Shown here: positions 36,309 through 46,086 of the stretch, one piece after another
Position numbering within the stretch: position 1 is the first letter of the stretch
Layout: each line of letters opens with the position of its first letter
NCBI GenBank assembly: GCA_031552195.1
Contig: JAVBMT010000018.1
Location: 27,724 to 91,723, forward strand
DNA: 64,000 bases
Origin: JAVBMP01 sp031552195
GTDB taxonomy: Bacteria > Desulfobacterota > Desulfovibrionia > Desulfovibrionales > Desulfovibrionaceae
Direction of reading: 5' to 3'
Position numbers and translations under genes: made by a program
The notes under the pieces: model-generated
Seen by the model: the letters and a program-made list of their open reading frames with translations, nothing else
Told to the model about the DNA's origin: nothing
Databases searched by the model: none

Positions 36309-37343
36309 TCAGTCCGGAACGGCCAGCTTGATCCGCCTGGCCGCCAGGTTCATCTCTTCCGGCAATATCGGCCGCAAGAGGGAAGTGTCGCACTTGCTCC
36401 AGCCAACGCCCCTGCCGGCGAAGCCGGGAAGCGTGCCCAGCGCGTCTTGAAGCTTGCCCGCAAGCAGCGCCCGGCCTTGATGAAACAGGTGTTCTACCAT
36501 TTCAAAATGTTCAGTTTCAACCGTTCGGCTGAAGTCCGCGAAAAGGTTGCTTTCCGCGCTCAAAAAACCGGAAAGCAGCCCGATGTTGCGCATCAGGGCG
36601 GCGTGTTCGCCGGCGGAGCAAAGCTCTTTCAACCCGAAATAATTTATCGGCAGAAGATAGGAAAACACCCGGTAATTTTTGGCCCGCAAAGCGCGCAAAA
36701 GGCCGCGCAGAACGCTGAGGCGCCCGCTTATGGCGGAAGCCGGGTAGCAGTAATACAGCACGCCCTTGTGCGGATGCGTCGTTATGAAAAACGGTGTGCT
36801 TTCTTTGTAGCGCAGCGTTTCAAGCAAAAGGGCGTCGGTGCGCGTGGCGATGAAATAATCCTCGAAAGCCGCCCGTTTTTCACATTCGCCCGCAGCGGAC
36901 ATAAAATCGAGGGCGGCCATAGCCTGCGGAAAAGCGTAGCTTGGGCGGGGCAGCCATTCTTCGGAAAAAGAGCGCAAATTCCAAGGCAATACGAGAACCC
37001 GGCCGCCGCCGTCGCCTAAATGGGCGAAAAGGCGGCGGTAAAGTAAAAACGAATAGGCCGGGCCGCTTACGTCCAAAACCCGGCAGGCGGATTTTTCGGC
37101 CAACAGGCCGGAAAGCGTGGTGCGGTCTTCCTCTTCCAGGCTGACGTCCAGCGTGGAATCGCCCCAAAAAAACAGGTCATGCTCCGGCTCGGCCAGCCTA
37201 TTCAGCAAAGAGCGCAACTGTTCCGACAGGGCCTGAAAGTCCCGCCGCGCCGCCGCGAACTCGTCCGGGCAAACGGAAGGCAATTCATCGAAAGAATGAA
37301 CCGTTCCGCTTTCGCAAAGATAATAAAAACGCCGTTCCGCCAT
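36309..37343 (-). CDS. Putative SGNH-hydrolase-like protein
   Basis: Protein of 344 residues without a recognised named family. FFWGDSTLD near residue 60 resembles the block-I GDS motif of SGNH esterases (S63 as possible nucleophile). Near the C-terminus EHLFHQGRALLA resembles block V (D-x-x-H-L...G...LA), with Glu in place of Asp. The middle has alpha/beta character (GGRVLVLPWNLRS). No signal peptide is evident. I chose the ATG at 37343 because it leaves a 49-base gap after proS; longer in-frame starts would run into proS coding sequence. It lies within the proS-xseA run, so it is co-transcribed with housekeeping genes. An esterase role is a guess. Confidence 0.6.
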   Translation of the reverse strand: MAERRFYYLCESGTVHSFDELPSVCPDEFAAARRDFQALSEQLRSLLNRLAEPEHDLFFWGDSTLDVSLEEEDRTTLSGLLAEKSACRVLDVSGPAYSFLLYRRLFAHLGDGGGRVLVLPWNLRSFSEEWLPRPSYAFPQAMAALDFMSAAGECEKRAAFEDYFIATRTDALLLETLRYKESTPFFITTHPHKGVLYYCYPASAISGRLSVLRGLLRALRAKNYRVFSYLLPINYFGLKELCSAGEHAALMRNIGLLSGFLSAESNLFADFSRTVETEHFEMVEHLFHQGRALLAGKLQDALGTLPGFAGRGVGWSKCDTSLLRPILPEEMNLAARRIKLAVPD

Positions 37344-37392
37344 TATCACCCGCTGCAATGACCTTATAACCTGCCCGCCCGGCGCTTGCCGC

Positions 37393-39117
37393 CTACATGC
37401 CCCAGCCGGCGTAAACGGTCTTTTTCCAGGCCGCGAACTCCGCTGCGAAATTCTCCATGGAAAGCTCGGCTTTCTCGCCGCTACGCCGGTCTTTCGCCTC
37501 GACCACTCCCCTGCCCATGCTCTTGGAGCCAAGCACCAGCTGCAACGGAACGCCTATCAGGTCAGCGTCTTTGAACTTCACGCCGGGCCGCTCGTCGCGG
37601 TCGTCAACCAGAACGTCCAGCCCCTGCCCGGCCATCAGGCCGTGCAGTTCGGCCGCTTTGGCGTTCACTTCTTCCGATTTGCCGTCAAGGCTGAGCAGCA
37701 GAACGTCGAACGGAGACACCGGCGGGGGGAAGACTATGCCGTCAGCGTCGTGGTTCTGTTCTATGCAGGCCGCCACAACCCTGGTCACGCCTATGCCGTA
37801 GCAGCCCATGACCATGTGCCGCTCCTTGCCGTTTTCGTCAAGGAACACCGCGTTCATGGCCTTGGAATACTTGAGGCCTAACTTGAAAACGTGCCCGACT
37901 TCAATGCCGCGCGGAAGTTCTATGGCCGCGCCGCAACGCGGGCAATAGTCGCTTTCCGTAATAAGGCGCAGGTCGGCGTAGGCGGTAATTCTGGCGTCGC
38001 GCGGCAGGTTGACGTTAAGATTGTGAGTGTCCGCCCTGTTCGCCCCGGCCACCCAGTTGGACCCGGCCTGAAGCTCAAGGTCGGCCAGGATGGTTTCAAC
38101 GCCAAGGCCGGACGGCCCGGCAAAACCAACCGGCGCTCCGCTCCAGGCCGCGACCTGCTCGGGGGTGGCGAATTCCACTGTGGTGGCGTCAAGGCGGTTC
38201 TTCACCTTAAGCGGGTTAAGCTCGCGGTCGCCGCGCACCAGGGCGGCCACCGGCTTGCCGTCAACAGACAGCAGCAGGGTTTTGATGATCCGGCATGGCT
38301 CGACATTCAAAAACGCCGCCACTTCCTCGATGCTGTGCACTCCGGGCGTGTCGACCGCCTGAAGCGGCAATTGCTCCGCGCCGTCCGGCGCTCCCTCAAA
38401 CCTGACTTCGGCCCGTTCAACGTTGGCCGCGTAGTCGCAGGCCGTGCAAGCGGCTATGACGTCCTCGCCGGTCTGGGCCAGCACCATGAATTCGTGGGAA
38501 AAACTTCCGCCTATGGAGCCGGAATCGGCCTCCACCGCCCGGAAGCGCAGGGCCAGGCGGCTGAAAATGCGCTTGTAGGCTTCGTACATAGCCCGGTAGC
38601 TGGCTTCCGCCCCGGCGTCGTCGCGGTCAAAAGAATAGGCGTCTTTCATAAGAAACTCGCGCCCGCGCATAAGGCCGAAGCGCGGGCGGATCTCGTCGCG
38701 GAATTTGGTCTGGATCTGATACATGTTCAGGGGAAGCTGCTTGTAAGAGCGCACTTCTCCGCGCAAAAGGTCGGTTATGACTTCCTCGTGCGTGGGGCCG
38801 AGGCAACATTCGCGCTCGTGCCGGTCTTTAAAGCGCAAGAGCTCTTTGCCGTACTGTTCCCAGCGCCCGGATTCCTTCCAGAGGTCGCCCGGCTGCACGG
38901 TGGGCATCATCAGCTCCATGGCCCCGGCCCGGTCCATTTCCTCCCGCACTATCTGCGCCACCTTGTTTATGGAGCGCAAGCCGAAAGGCAGATAGCTGTA
39001 AACCCCGGCTGTGAGCTTGCGGATCATTCCCGCCCTGGTCATGAGCTTGTGGCTTACGACCTCGGCGTCGGAGGGAGCTTCCTTGAGCGTGGGGATGTAA
39101 TAACGGCTCCAATACAT
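37393..39117 (-). CDS. proS: Prolyl-tRNA synthetase (bacterial type, with editing domain)
   Basis: Charges tRNA-Pro. The 574-residue length and layout match the bacterial class: class-II core motifs (TRAGMIRKLTAGVYSYLPFG, RFRDEIRPRFGLMRGREFLMKDAYSFD), then the inserted YbaK-like editing domain around residues 230-400. Motif 3 is GCYGIGVTRVVAA, and the anticodon-binding domain ends near the C-terminus. It is second in the ispG-proS run, an arrangement I recognise from other deltaproteobacteria. Confidence 0.96.
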   Translation of the reverse strand: MYWSRYYIPTLKEAPSDAEVVSHKLMTRAGMIRKLTAGVYSYLPFGLRSINKVAQIVREEMDRAGAMELMMPTVQPGDLWKESGRWEQYGKELLRFKDRHERECCLGPTHEEVITDLLRGEVRSYKQLPLNMYQIQTKFRDEIRPRFGLMRGREFLMKDAYSFDRDDAGAEASYRAMYEAYKRIFSRLALRFRAVEADSGSIGGSFSHEFMVLAQTGEDVIAACTACDYAANVERAEVRFEGAPDGAEQLPLQAVDTPGVHSIEEVAAFLNVEPCRIIKTLLLSVDGKPVAALVRGDRELNPLKVKNRLDATTVEFATPEQVAAWSGAPVGFAGPSGLGVETILADLELQAGSNWVAGANRADTHNLNVNLPRDARITAYADLRLITESDYCPRCGAAIELPRGIEVGHVFKLGLKYSKAMNAVFLDENGKERHMVMGCYGIGVTRVVAACIEQNHDADGIVFPPPVSPFDVLLLSLDGKSEEVNAKAAELHGLMAGQGLDVLVDDRDERPGVKFKDADLIGVPLQLVLGSKSMGRGVVEAKDRRSGEKAELSMENFAAEFAAWKKTVYAGWGM

Positions 39118-39157
39118 GTTTTATCCTTATATTACTGTTTGTTATAAAATAAAATAT

Positions 39158-40234
39158 CTATATTTCCCCGCCTGGGCCGGAAGCCAGGAACAGATCGACT
39201 TCGCGCATGAACGCGTCCAGAAGCTCGGGGGTGCCGCCCGTAACAGAGCGTATTTTTTGCCCCCGGCTGAAAATGACGCCCTTGCCGCGCCCTCCGGCTA
39301 TGCCCAGGTCAGCCTCTCTGGCCTCGCCGGGGCCGTTCACCACGCAGCCCATCACCGCCACCGTAAGCGGCCTGGTTACATGTTTCAGCCTTTCCTCAAC
39401 CGCGGTGGCAAGGCCGATAAGGTCAATTTCCGTGCGCCCGCAGGTCGGGCAGGAAATAACCGTGGCCCCCCGGCTGCGTAAACCGAGCGCGCGCAATATC
39501 TGCCAGGCCACCTCGACTTCCCTGACCGGGTCGGCCGTCAGCGAGACCCGCAGCGTATCTCCAAGGCCCAGATAAAGCAATACTCCTATGCCCACGCCGG
39601 ATTTAACCGCCCCCTGCAGCAGGGTTCCGGCCTCGGTTATGCCGATGTGCAGCGGGTATGGGCAACGCTCCGCCAAAAGGCGGTACGCTTCTATAGTGTC
39701 GGGCACGGAAGAGGATTTAAGTGAAATCTTGATGGCGTCGAAACCGTGCTTTTCCAGCATGGACACATGCCGCAAGGCGCTTTCGACCATAGCTTCCGGT
39801 TTCGGCCCGCCGAAACGTTCCAGAAGCTCTTTTTCCACCGAGCCAGAGTTCACGCCAACCCGTATGCAAACGTTATGGGCCTTGGCCGCGTCCACCACGC
39901 TTTTCACCGCGCTTTCGCCGCCTATGTTCCCCGGGTTGATGCGCAGCGCGTCCGCGCCGGCCTCCAGCGAAGCTATGGCCAGGCGCGCGTCGAAGTGTAT
40001 ATCGGCAATCAGCGGCAGGGGCGAAACGTCTTTTATAAGCCGCAAGGCTGAAGCCGCGGCCTCGTCCGGCACGGCCAGGCGCGCGATTTCACACCCGGCG
40101 GCGGCCAGGGCGTTTATCTGGGCCAAAGTGGCCTCCACGTCGCGAGTGTCGGTATTGCACATGCTTTGCACGGCAACAGGGGCGCCGCCGCCGATAGCTA
40201 TTTTGCCTATATGAACAACCTTGCTTTTACGCAT
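39158..40234 (-). CDS. ispG: 4-hydroxy-3-methylbut-2-enyl diphosphate synthase (IspG/GcpE)
   Basis: Penultimate enzyme of the methylerythritol phosphate pathway, a [4Fe-4S] enzyme making HMBPP from the cyclic diphosphate. The 358-residue protein has the TIM-barrel part (VQSMCNTDTRDVEATLAQINALA, PLIADIHFD) and the C-terminal cluster domain with SCPTCGRTEID and MGCVVNGPGEAREAD, which supply the three Cys and one Glu ligands. It is the first gene of the minus-strand run that also holds ispA and dxs, so three isoprenoid genes share one transcription unit. Confidence 0.96.
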   Translation of the reverse strand: MRKSKVVHIGKIAIGGGAPVAVQSMCNTDTRDVEATLAQINALAAAGCEIARLAVPDEAAASALRLIKDVSPLPLIADIHFDARLAIASLEAGADALRINPGNIGGESAVKSVVDAAKAHNVCIRVGVNSGSVEKELLERFGGPKPEAMVESALRHVSMLEKHGFDAIKISLKSSSVPDTIEAYRLLAERCPYPLHIGITEAGTLLQGAVKSGVGIGVLLYLGLGDTLRVSLTADPVREVEVAWQILRALGLRSRGATVISCPTCGRTEIDLIGLATAVEERLKHVTRPLTVAVMGCVVNGPGEAREADLGIAGGRGKGVIFSRGQKIRSVTGGTPELLDAFMREVDLFLASGPGGEI

Positions 40235-40489
40235 AAGAACCGCCTTGCTTTCATCTTGCGCGCCGAAGCGATTTCTAACTTATTTATCGCCGCAAGCCAA
40301 GCGCGGAATGCTGGCCGGGCGTGGCCGCAGGGCGGAAAAACAGACATTTTATGCTTGCAAGATAACAAGTTGCGGGATATGAAAGCCAATTAGCCATTTT
40401 TATGCGGGCGAACAGATAGCCAGACATTCGTCGCGCCTTTATGCGTGATTCGCCAGTATCCGTATGCCATCAACCTCTTGGAGTCTTCA

Positions 40490-41491
40490 ATGAAAAAAAC
40501 GAGCTGCCTGAAAAATCTCACCGCGAAATCCGTTGCAATGCTGCTTCTGCTGGCCATGTCCGGCCTGCCCGCCTTTGAAGCGCCCGTCGCCCTGGCCGAT
40601 GATTTCGTAACCATAGGCACCGGCGGCATCACCGGCGTTTACTACCCGGTGGGCGGGGCCATCTGCCGCCTGGTGAACAAAGAGCGCAAAACCACCGGCC
40701 TGCGCTGCACGGTTGAATCCACCGGCGCTTCCGTATTCAACGTTAACGCCATAGGAACAGGCGACCTCAGCATGGGCATAGTGCAAAGCGATATCCAGAG
40801 CTACGCCTACGAAGGCAAGGAACAGTTCGCCGCCAAGGGGCCGGACAAAAACCTGCGCGTGCTTTTCTCGCTTTACGCCGAGGCCTTCACCCTTGTGGCC
40901 CGCGACGACGCCAGCATAAACGACTTCAAAGACCTCAAGGGCAAGCGCGTCAACCTGGGCGACCCCGGCTCAGGCAACCGCGGCACCATGGAACTTTTGA
41001 TGAAAGAATACGGCATGACCCCGCAGAGCTTCGCCCTGGCAACCGACCTCAAGCCCGCTGAAATGGCCGGTGCCCTTTGCGACAACAAGATAGACGCCTA
41101 CGTTTACGTTGTCGGCCACCCGAACGGCTCAATAAAGGAAGCCGCCACCACCTGCAGTTCGCACGTCGTGTCCGTTACCGGCCCTGAAGTCGACGCTTTC
41201 CTGAAAAAATACACATTTTACCCGGCCGCCGTCATTCCTGGCGGAATGTACAAGGGCACCGACAACCCGGTGAAAACCTTCGGCCCCAGGGCCACCCTTA
41301 TGGCCAACGCCGACCTGCCGGAAGAAACCGCTTACCAGGTGGTCAAAGCCGTATTCAGCAACCTTGATGAATTCAAGAAATTGCACCCGGCTCTGGAAAC
41401 TTTGACCAAAGAAGAAATGCTTACCGGCAACTCCGCCCCGTTCCACCCCGGCGCCGTACGCTACTTCAAAGAAGCCGGGCTGATGAAATAA
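40490..41491 (+). CDS. TAXI-family TRAP transporter solute-binding protein
   Basis: Periplasmic binding protein of 333 residues. It has a signal peptide (basic start, hydrophobic core, cleavage near VALA-DD). The mature start FVTIGTGGITGVYYPVGGAICRLVN is the hallmark of TAXI proteins, with VESTGASVFNVNAIGTGDLSMGIVQSD next and LKGKRVNLGDPGSGNRGTM later. Relatives bind small organic acids such as glutamate or other dicarboxylates, but the ligand here is not known. TTGGAG before the ATG at 40490 supports this start. It is followed by a fused permease gene. Confidence 0.94.
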   Translation: MKKTSCLKNLTAKSVAMLLLLAMSGLPAFEAPVALADDFVTIGTGGITGVYYPVGGAICRLVNKERKTTGLRCTVESTGASVFNVNAIGTGDLSMGIVQSDIQSYAYEGKEQFAAKGPDKNLRVLFSLYAEAFTLVARDDASINDFKDLKGKRVNLGDPGSGNRGTMELLMKEYGMTPQSFALATDLKPAEMAGALCDNKIDAYVYVVGHPNGSIKEAATTCSSHVVSVTGPEVDAFLKKYTFYPAAVIPGGMYKGTDNPVKTFGPRATLMANADLPEETAYQVVKAVFSNLDEFKKLHPALETLTKEEMLTGNSAPFHPGAVRYFKEAGLMK

Positions 41492-41512
41492 AACGGCCGT
41501 AAAGCTAAGTTG

Positions 41513-41594
41513 TTCTTTCCGCGCGGTCCGGACCGTTCTGCGCGGCCCGCGCGGAAAGAAGGATTTTGCCCCCGTTGGGGGCGGCCTTGTTTTT
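41513..41594 (+). terminator. Two hairpins between the TRAP binding protein and permease genes
   Basis: A perfect 14-bp stem (TTCTTTCCGCGCGG at 41513-41526 with 41547-41560) is followed by GCCCCC-GTT-GGGGGC (41568-41582) with a T run at 41590-41594. They probably stop or slow most transcripts after the binding-protein gene, which is needed in excess, and may stabilise its mRNA 3' end. Confidence 0.6.
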
Positions 41595-41700
41595 ATGATT
41601 TCCGCATTCCGGAAAGAACGAACCCTGTGAAAAGCTCTTGAAAGATGCCGCCTGTCAAGGCCGCGATGTTCCAGGCTCACGATTCAATAAAGGGGATGTA

Positions 41701-44310
41701 ATGCCGAATACCGCCATTGTAGCCGACGGCAAAATGTTCAAGGAAATTATGGAGAAAACGACAGGATGCCGCATGCCCGGCGGCATGCAGAACCTTTTCT
41801 TCCTGTTCATTCCAATCGCATGGTCGCTTTTTCAGCTCTGGATCATTTCACCCCTGCCTTTTTATTTCGGCGTCGGACTTTTCAACGATACGGAAAGCCG
41901 GGCCATACACCTGGCTTTCGCGGTTTTCCTGGCCTTTACCGGGTTTCCCATGCTCAAGCACAGCCCGCAAAACAAAATTCCGCTCTATGACTGGTTTTTA
42001 TCCCTGCTGGCGGCCGGCTGCGCCCTTTATCTGGTCATTTTCCTTGAAGACATGGCCACGCGCTCCGGACGCCCCACCCGCGAGGACGTGATCGTCGCCT
42101 GCCTGGGCGTGCTGCTGCTTCTTGAAGCCACCCGCCGCGTCATGGGCCTGCCCATGACCATAGTGGCCTCGATATTTCTCGTTTACGCCTTCGCCGGGCC
42201 GTACGCCCCGGACATCATCGCCCACAAGGGGGCCAGCCTGAACCGCGCGGCCTCGCACTTCTGGCTTACCCAGGAAGGGGTGTTCGGCATCCCGCTGGGC
42301 GTTTCCACCAGCGTGGTGTTTCTCTATGTGCTTTTCGGGGCCATGCTTGAACATTCCGGAGCTGGCAACTACTTAACTTCTTTGGCCTTTTCGCTGCTAG
42401 GACGCTTTCGCGGCGGCCCGGCCAAAGCCGCGGTGGTCGCTTCCGGCCTGCACGGGCTTATTTCCGGCTCGTCCATCGCCAACGTGCTCACCTGCGGCCC
42501 GGTCACCATCATGCTGATGAAAAAAGTCGGCTTCACGCCGGAAAAGGCCGGGGCCATAGAGGTGGCGGCGGGCTCCAACGGGCAGATCATGCCCCCGGTT
42601 ATGGGCGCGGCCGCGTTCCTGATGATCGAATACATCAACATGCCTTATTCCCAGCTTATAAAGCACGCCTTCATTCCGGCCATTCTGGCTTACGCCTCGC
42701 TGCTTTACATCGTGCACCTTGAAGCCTGCAAAATGGGCATGAAGGCCATTCGCCGCGACACGCCCCTGAAAATGAAGCTGATAGGCTGGGGGCTTACCAT
42801 AACCTCTTTGATCATAATTGTAAGCGTCATTTACTTCTTGCTCAGCTTCATCCCCTGGCTGTTCGGGGCGTATGCCTGGACCGCCTTCGCCGCTTTGCTC
42901 GCGGCCCTGTATTTCGGCATGATCTTCATTTCCACCAAGGTTCCGGAACTGCCCGAACAACAGGGCGATAACCTGATGCACCTGCCTTCCGTGCTGCCAA
43001 CCCTGTGCTCAGGTTTGCATTTCTTGTTGCCCATAGCCACGCTGGTCTGGTGCCTTATGGTCATGGAAATGTCCGCCGGGCTGGCCGCCTTTTACGCCTG
43101 CGTTTTAATGTCTTTCATCCTGCTTACCCACCGCCCGCTTGTAGCCATGCTGCGCCGCCGCCCGGTCAAACCGGCCTTTCAAAGCGGCCTGACGCGCCTG
43201 ATACGCAGCCTTATCGGCGGCGGCCGGAATATGGTCGGCATAGGCCTGGCCACGGCCAGCGCCGGCATTGTCGTCGGCGTGGTAAGCCTGACCGGGGTCG
43301 GGCAGGTTCTGGCCGGGGTGGTGGAAACCATTTCCATGGGCTACCTGCCACTGGTGCTTATCATGACGGCCGTGCTTTCGCTGGTGCTGGGCATGGGGCT
43401 GCCAACAACCGCAAACTACATCATAGTCTCCACCCTGCTCGCGCCGGTCATTTACAACCTCAGCGCGGCGCACGGGCTGGATATTCCCTTGATAGCCGTG
43501 CATCTTTTCTGCCTCTATTTCGGCATTATGGCCGACGCCACCCCGCCGGTGGCCCTGGCCGCGTTCGCCGCCTCGGGCATTTCCGGCGGTGACCCGCTGA
43601 AAACCGGCGTGCAGGGCTTTCTCTATGAAATGCGCACCGCCATCCTGCCTTTCGTTTTCCTGTACAATCAGGAAATCCTGCTTATGAACATCGGCTCCTG
43701 GCCGCACCTGATCTGGGTTCTGACTACCTCATGGTTCGCCTGCATGGCATTCGCCTCGGTCACCCAGCGCTTCATGCTCACAAGGACTACCTTGTGGGAG
43801 ACGGCCCTGCTGATCATAGCCATTGTCTTCATGTTCCGTCCGGACATTCCGCGCGATTACATGTACGCCCCTTATTCCCTGGTTCCCCCTGAACATGTTC
43901 TGGAAGAAGTCGCCAAGATCAAACCGGGAGACAACATGCGCCTGGCCGTGCGCTCGGACGACGGCAAAAAGGTCAGGAACACCGTCATAGTGCTGCCGGT
44001 TTCAGCGGAAGCCGCCGGACTGAACGCCGTGCAGCGCCTGGAAGAAGTCGGGCTTGAAGTTGAAATGCGGGGGCAAGACATGATTATAGCCAACATCGGC
44101 ATAAAGTCGCGCGCGGAAGACCTCGGGCTTGACGCTATAGACGAGAACAGCGTCACAGGCTTGCAGCTCCCCGCCGCGCAGCCGCCCAAAGAGCTTTTCG
44201 CCGTTCCCGGCCTGCTGTGCTTCGCAATAGTGGCGCTTAACCAATACCGCAAGCGCAAGGCTGAAAAGGCCCTGGAAGCGGCGGAAGGCGCAAGCCCGGT
44301 TGCGGCCTGA
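41701..44310 (+). CDS. TRAP transporter fused permease (4TM + 12TM) with DUF3394-like C-terminus
   Basis: Inner-membrane protein of 869 residues combining the small (DctQ-like) and large (DctM-like) TRAP permease subunits in one chain, as usual for TAXI-TRAP systems. The large-subunit part holds GLHGLISGSSIANVLTCGPV, AAGSNGQIMPPVMGAAAF and LGMGLPTTANYIIVSTLLAP. The C-terminal ~150 residues form a soluble domain of the DUF3394 kind, ending in a hydrophobic helix and a charged tail. Transport is driven by a cation gradient. AAGGGG before the ATG at 41701 sets the start; an upstream in-frame TTG lacks support. It pairs with the binding protein just upstream. Confidence 0.93.
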   Translation: MPNTAIVADGKMFKEIMEKTTGCRMPGGMQNLFFLFIPIAWSLFQLWIISPLPFYFGVGLFNDTESRAIHLAFAVFLAFTGFPMLKHSPQNKIPLYDWFLSLLAAGCALYLVIFLEDMATRSGRPTREDVIVACLGVLLLLEATRRVMGLPMTIVASIFLVYAFAGPYAPDIIAHKGASLNRAASHFWLTQEGVFGIPLGVSTSVVFLYVLFGAMLEHSGAGNYLTSLAFSLLGRFRGGPAKAAVVASGLHGLISGSSIANVLTCGPVTIMLMKKVGFTPEKAGAIEVAAGSNGQIMPPVMGAAAFLMIEYINMPYSQLIKHAFIPAILAYASLLYIVHLEACKMGMKAIRRDTPLKMKLIGWGLTITSLIIIVSVIYFLLSFIPWLFGAYAWTAFAALLAALYFGMIFISTKVPELPEQQGDNLMHLPSVLPTLCSGLHFLLPIATLVWCLMVMEMSAGLAAFYACVLMSFILLTHRPLVAMLRRRPVKPAFQSGLTRLIRSLIGGGRNMVGIGLATASAGIVVGVVSLTGVGQVLAGVVETISMGYLPLVLIMTAVLSLVLGMGLPTTANYIIVSTLLAPVIYNLSAAHGLDIPLIAVHLFCLYFGIMADATPPVALAAFAASGISGGDPLKTGVQGFLYEMRTAILPFVFLYNQEILLMNIGSWPHLIWVLTTSWFACMAFASVTQRFMLTRTTLWETALLIIAIVFMFRPDIPRDYMYAPYSLVPPEHVLEEVAKIKPGDNMRLAVRSDDGKKVRNTVIVLPVSAEAAGLNAVQRLEEVGLEVEMRGQDMIIANIGIKSRAEDLGLDAIDENSVTGLQLPAAQPPKELFAVPGLLCFAIVALNQYRKRKAEKALEAAEGASPVAA

Positions 44311-44387
44311 ATTCCGGCCGGTCAAACAACCGGAAGGAACGTTCGACTTACATTCACGCAATTAACGCTTTAACGCGGGAAACATAA

Positions 44388-46043
44388 ATGAGAGCCACGC
44401 AAAATCTGGAAGCCGCCCTTCGGGGCATCGTCGGCGAAATGGGCTGGGCCTGGCCGGAAAAAACGGTGATAGAGCCGCCTAAAGACCATAAATTCGGCGA
44501 CCTGGCCGTGAATATCGCCATGACGCTGAGCAAGGAAGCGGGCAAAGCGCCTCGCGCTCTGGCCGAACTTATCGCCGAAAAACTGCGGGGAGCGGATAAA
44601 GATATCGTTTCCGTGGAAATCGCCGGGCCGGGTTTTTTGAACATACGTTACAGCAACGCCTTCTGGCAGGATACCGTGCGCCTGGTCGAGGAACGCGGAA
44701 GCGCCTTTGGCGCGAGCGACAGCGGCAAGGGCCGGAAAGTTCTTCTGGAATATGTTTCCGCCAACCCCACCGGCCCGCTGCACATAGGCCACGGGCGCGG
44801 GGCGGCCATCGGCGACACGCTGGCCCGCCTGATGCGTTGCGCCGGCTATGACGTGCACACGGAATACTACATCAACGACGCCGGGCGGCAAATGCGCCTG
44901 CTGGGGCTTTCGGTCTGGCTGCGCGTACTCGAACTTGCCGGCAAGCCTGTTGACTGGCCGGAAGATTGGTACCGCGGCTCTTACATCATTGACCTGGCCA
45001 GAGAAGTTCTGGAAAAATTCCCGGATATTTTCAGCAAAAACGAAGACGAAAGCGTTGACGTCTGCTTCGAATACGCCATGAACTCCATTCTTGACGGCAT
45101 CAAGCAAGACCTGGCCGATTTCCGCGTGGAGCACCAGGAATGGTTCTCCGAAAAATCGCTGGTGAACAGCGGGGCGGTGGACGCCGCCTTCGCCAGGCTG
45201 GAAAAATCCGGATACAGCTTTGAAAAAGACGGCGCCCTGTGGTTCAGAACGACCGAGCTAGGCGACGATAAAGACCGCGTTTTGCGCAAGTCTGACGGCA
45301 CGTTGACCTATTTCGCCTCTGATATAGCCTACCACAACGACAAATACGAACGCGGCTTCGACCTGCTGGTCGACGTTTGGGGGGCCGACCACCACGGCTA
45401 TATCCCGCGCATGCGCGCCGCCGTGAACGCCCTGGGGCGCGAGGCTTCTTCCTTCGACGTCGTGCTGGTGCAGCTTGTAAACCTGCTCAAGGCCGGCGAG
45501 CTTGTCGCCATGTCCACCAGGGCCGGGCAGTTTGAAACACTGGCCGACGTGGTGAAGGAAGTCGGGGCCGACGCCGCCCGCTTCATGTTCATGTCGCGCA
45601 AGAGCGACAGCCCGCTTGATTTTGACCTTGACCTGGTCAAGCAACGCAGCATGGACAACCCCGTCTATTACGTCCAGTATGCCCACGCCCGCATCAGGGC
45701 CATTTGGCGCAAAGCCGGGGAACAGGGCGTTACGCTGCCGGAAAAAAGCCGCCCGGAAGACCTGGCCCTGCTCAATGAAGGGCAGGAGTTGCAATTAATG
45801 CGCCTTATGGATAATCTAACGGACGTTGTGGCCGCTTCCGCCGCCGGACTGGCCCCGCACCACCTCAGTTACTACCTGACGGAACTGGCCGGGGTGCTGC
45901 ACAGCTATTACTCGGCCGTGCAAGTACTGAACGCGCCCGACCAGCGCCTTGTGGCGGCAAGGCTGGCCCTTTTGCGCGCGGTGGGCCTGGTTTTGAAAAA
46001 CGGTCTGAACCTGCTTGGCGTCAGCGCGCCAGAAGCTATGTAA
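44388..46043 (+). CDS. argS: Arginyl-tRNA synthetase
   Basis: Class-I synthetase of 551 residues that charges tRNA-Arg. The N-terminal additional domain is followed by the HIGH motif in EYVSANPTGPLHIGHGRGAA. The KMSKS-equivalent is AMSTRAGQFETL, typical of ArgS, and the C-terminal DALR anticodon-binding domain holds PHHLSYYLTELAGVLHSYY. The ribosome binding site is weak (GGGAAA). It starts a run argS-SPOR-mlaEFDCA with short gaps. Confidence 0.95.
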   Translation: MRATQNLEAALRGIVGEMGWAWPEKTVIEPPKDHKFGDLAVNIAMTLSKEAGKAPRALAELIAEKLRGADKDIVSVEIAGPGFLNIRYSNAFWQDTVRLVEERGSAFGASDSGKGRKVLLEYVSANPTGPLHIGHGRGAAIGDTLARLMRCAGYDVHTEYYINDAGRQMRLLGLSVWLRVLELAGKPVDWPEDWYRGSYIIDLAREVLEKFPDIFSKNEDESVDVCFEYAMNSILDGIKQDLADFRVEHQEWFSEKSLVNSGAVDAAFARLEKSGYSFEKDGALWFRTTELGDDKDRVLRKSDGTLTYFASDIAYHNDKYERGFDLLVDVWGADHHGYIPRMRAAVNALGREASSFDVVLVQLVNLLKAGELVAMSTRAGQFETLADVVKEVGADAARFMFMSRKSDSPLDFDLDLVKQRSMDNPVYYVQYAHARIRAIWRKAGEQGVTLPEKSRPEDLALLNEGQELQLMRLMDNLTDVVAASAAGLAPHHLSYYLTELAGVLHSYYSAVQVLNAPDQRLVAARLALLRAVGLVLKNGLNLLGVSAPEAM

Positions 46044-46086
46044 CTGCCGGAAAACATGCGGCCAAAAGAGCAGCGGAGCTAGAGAA

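Noticed and set aside
37891..39147. Open frame antisense to proS (418 codons)
   Set aside because: Fully contained in proS; no motifs, and its composition mirrors the other strand.
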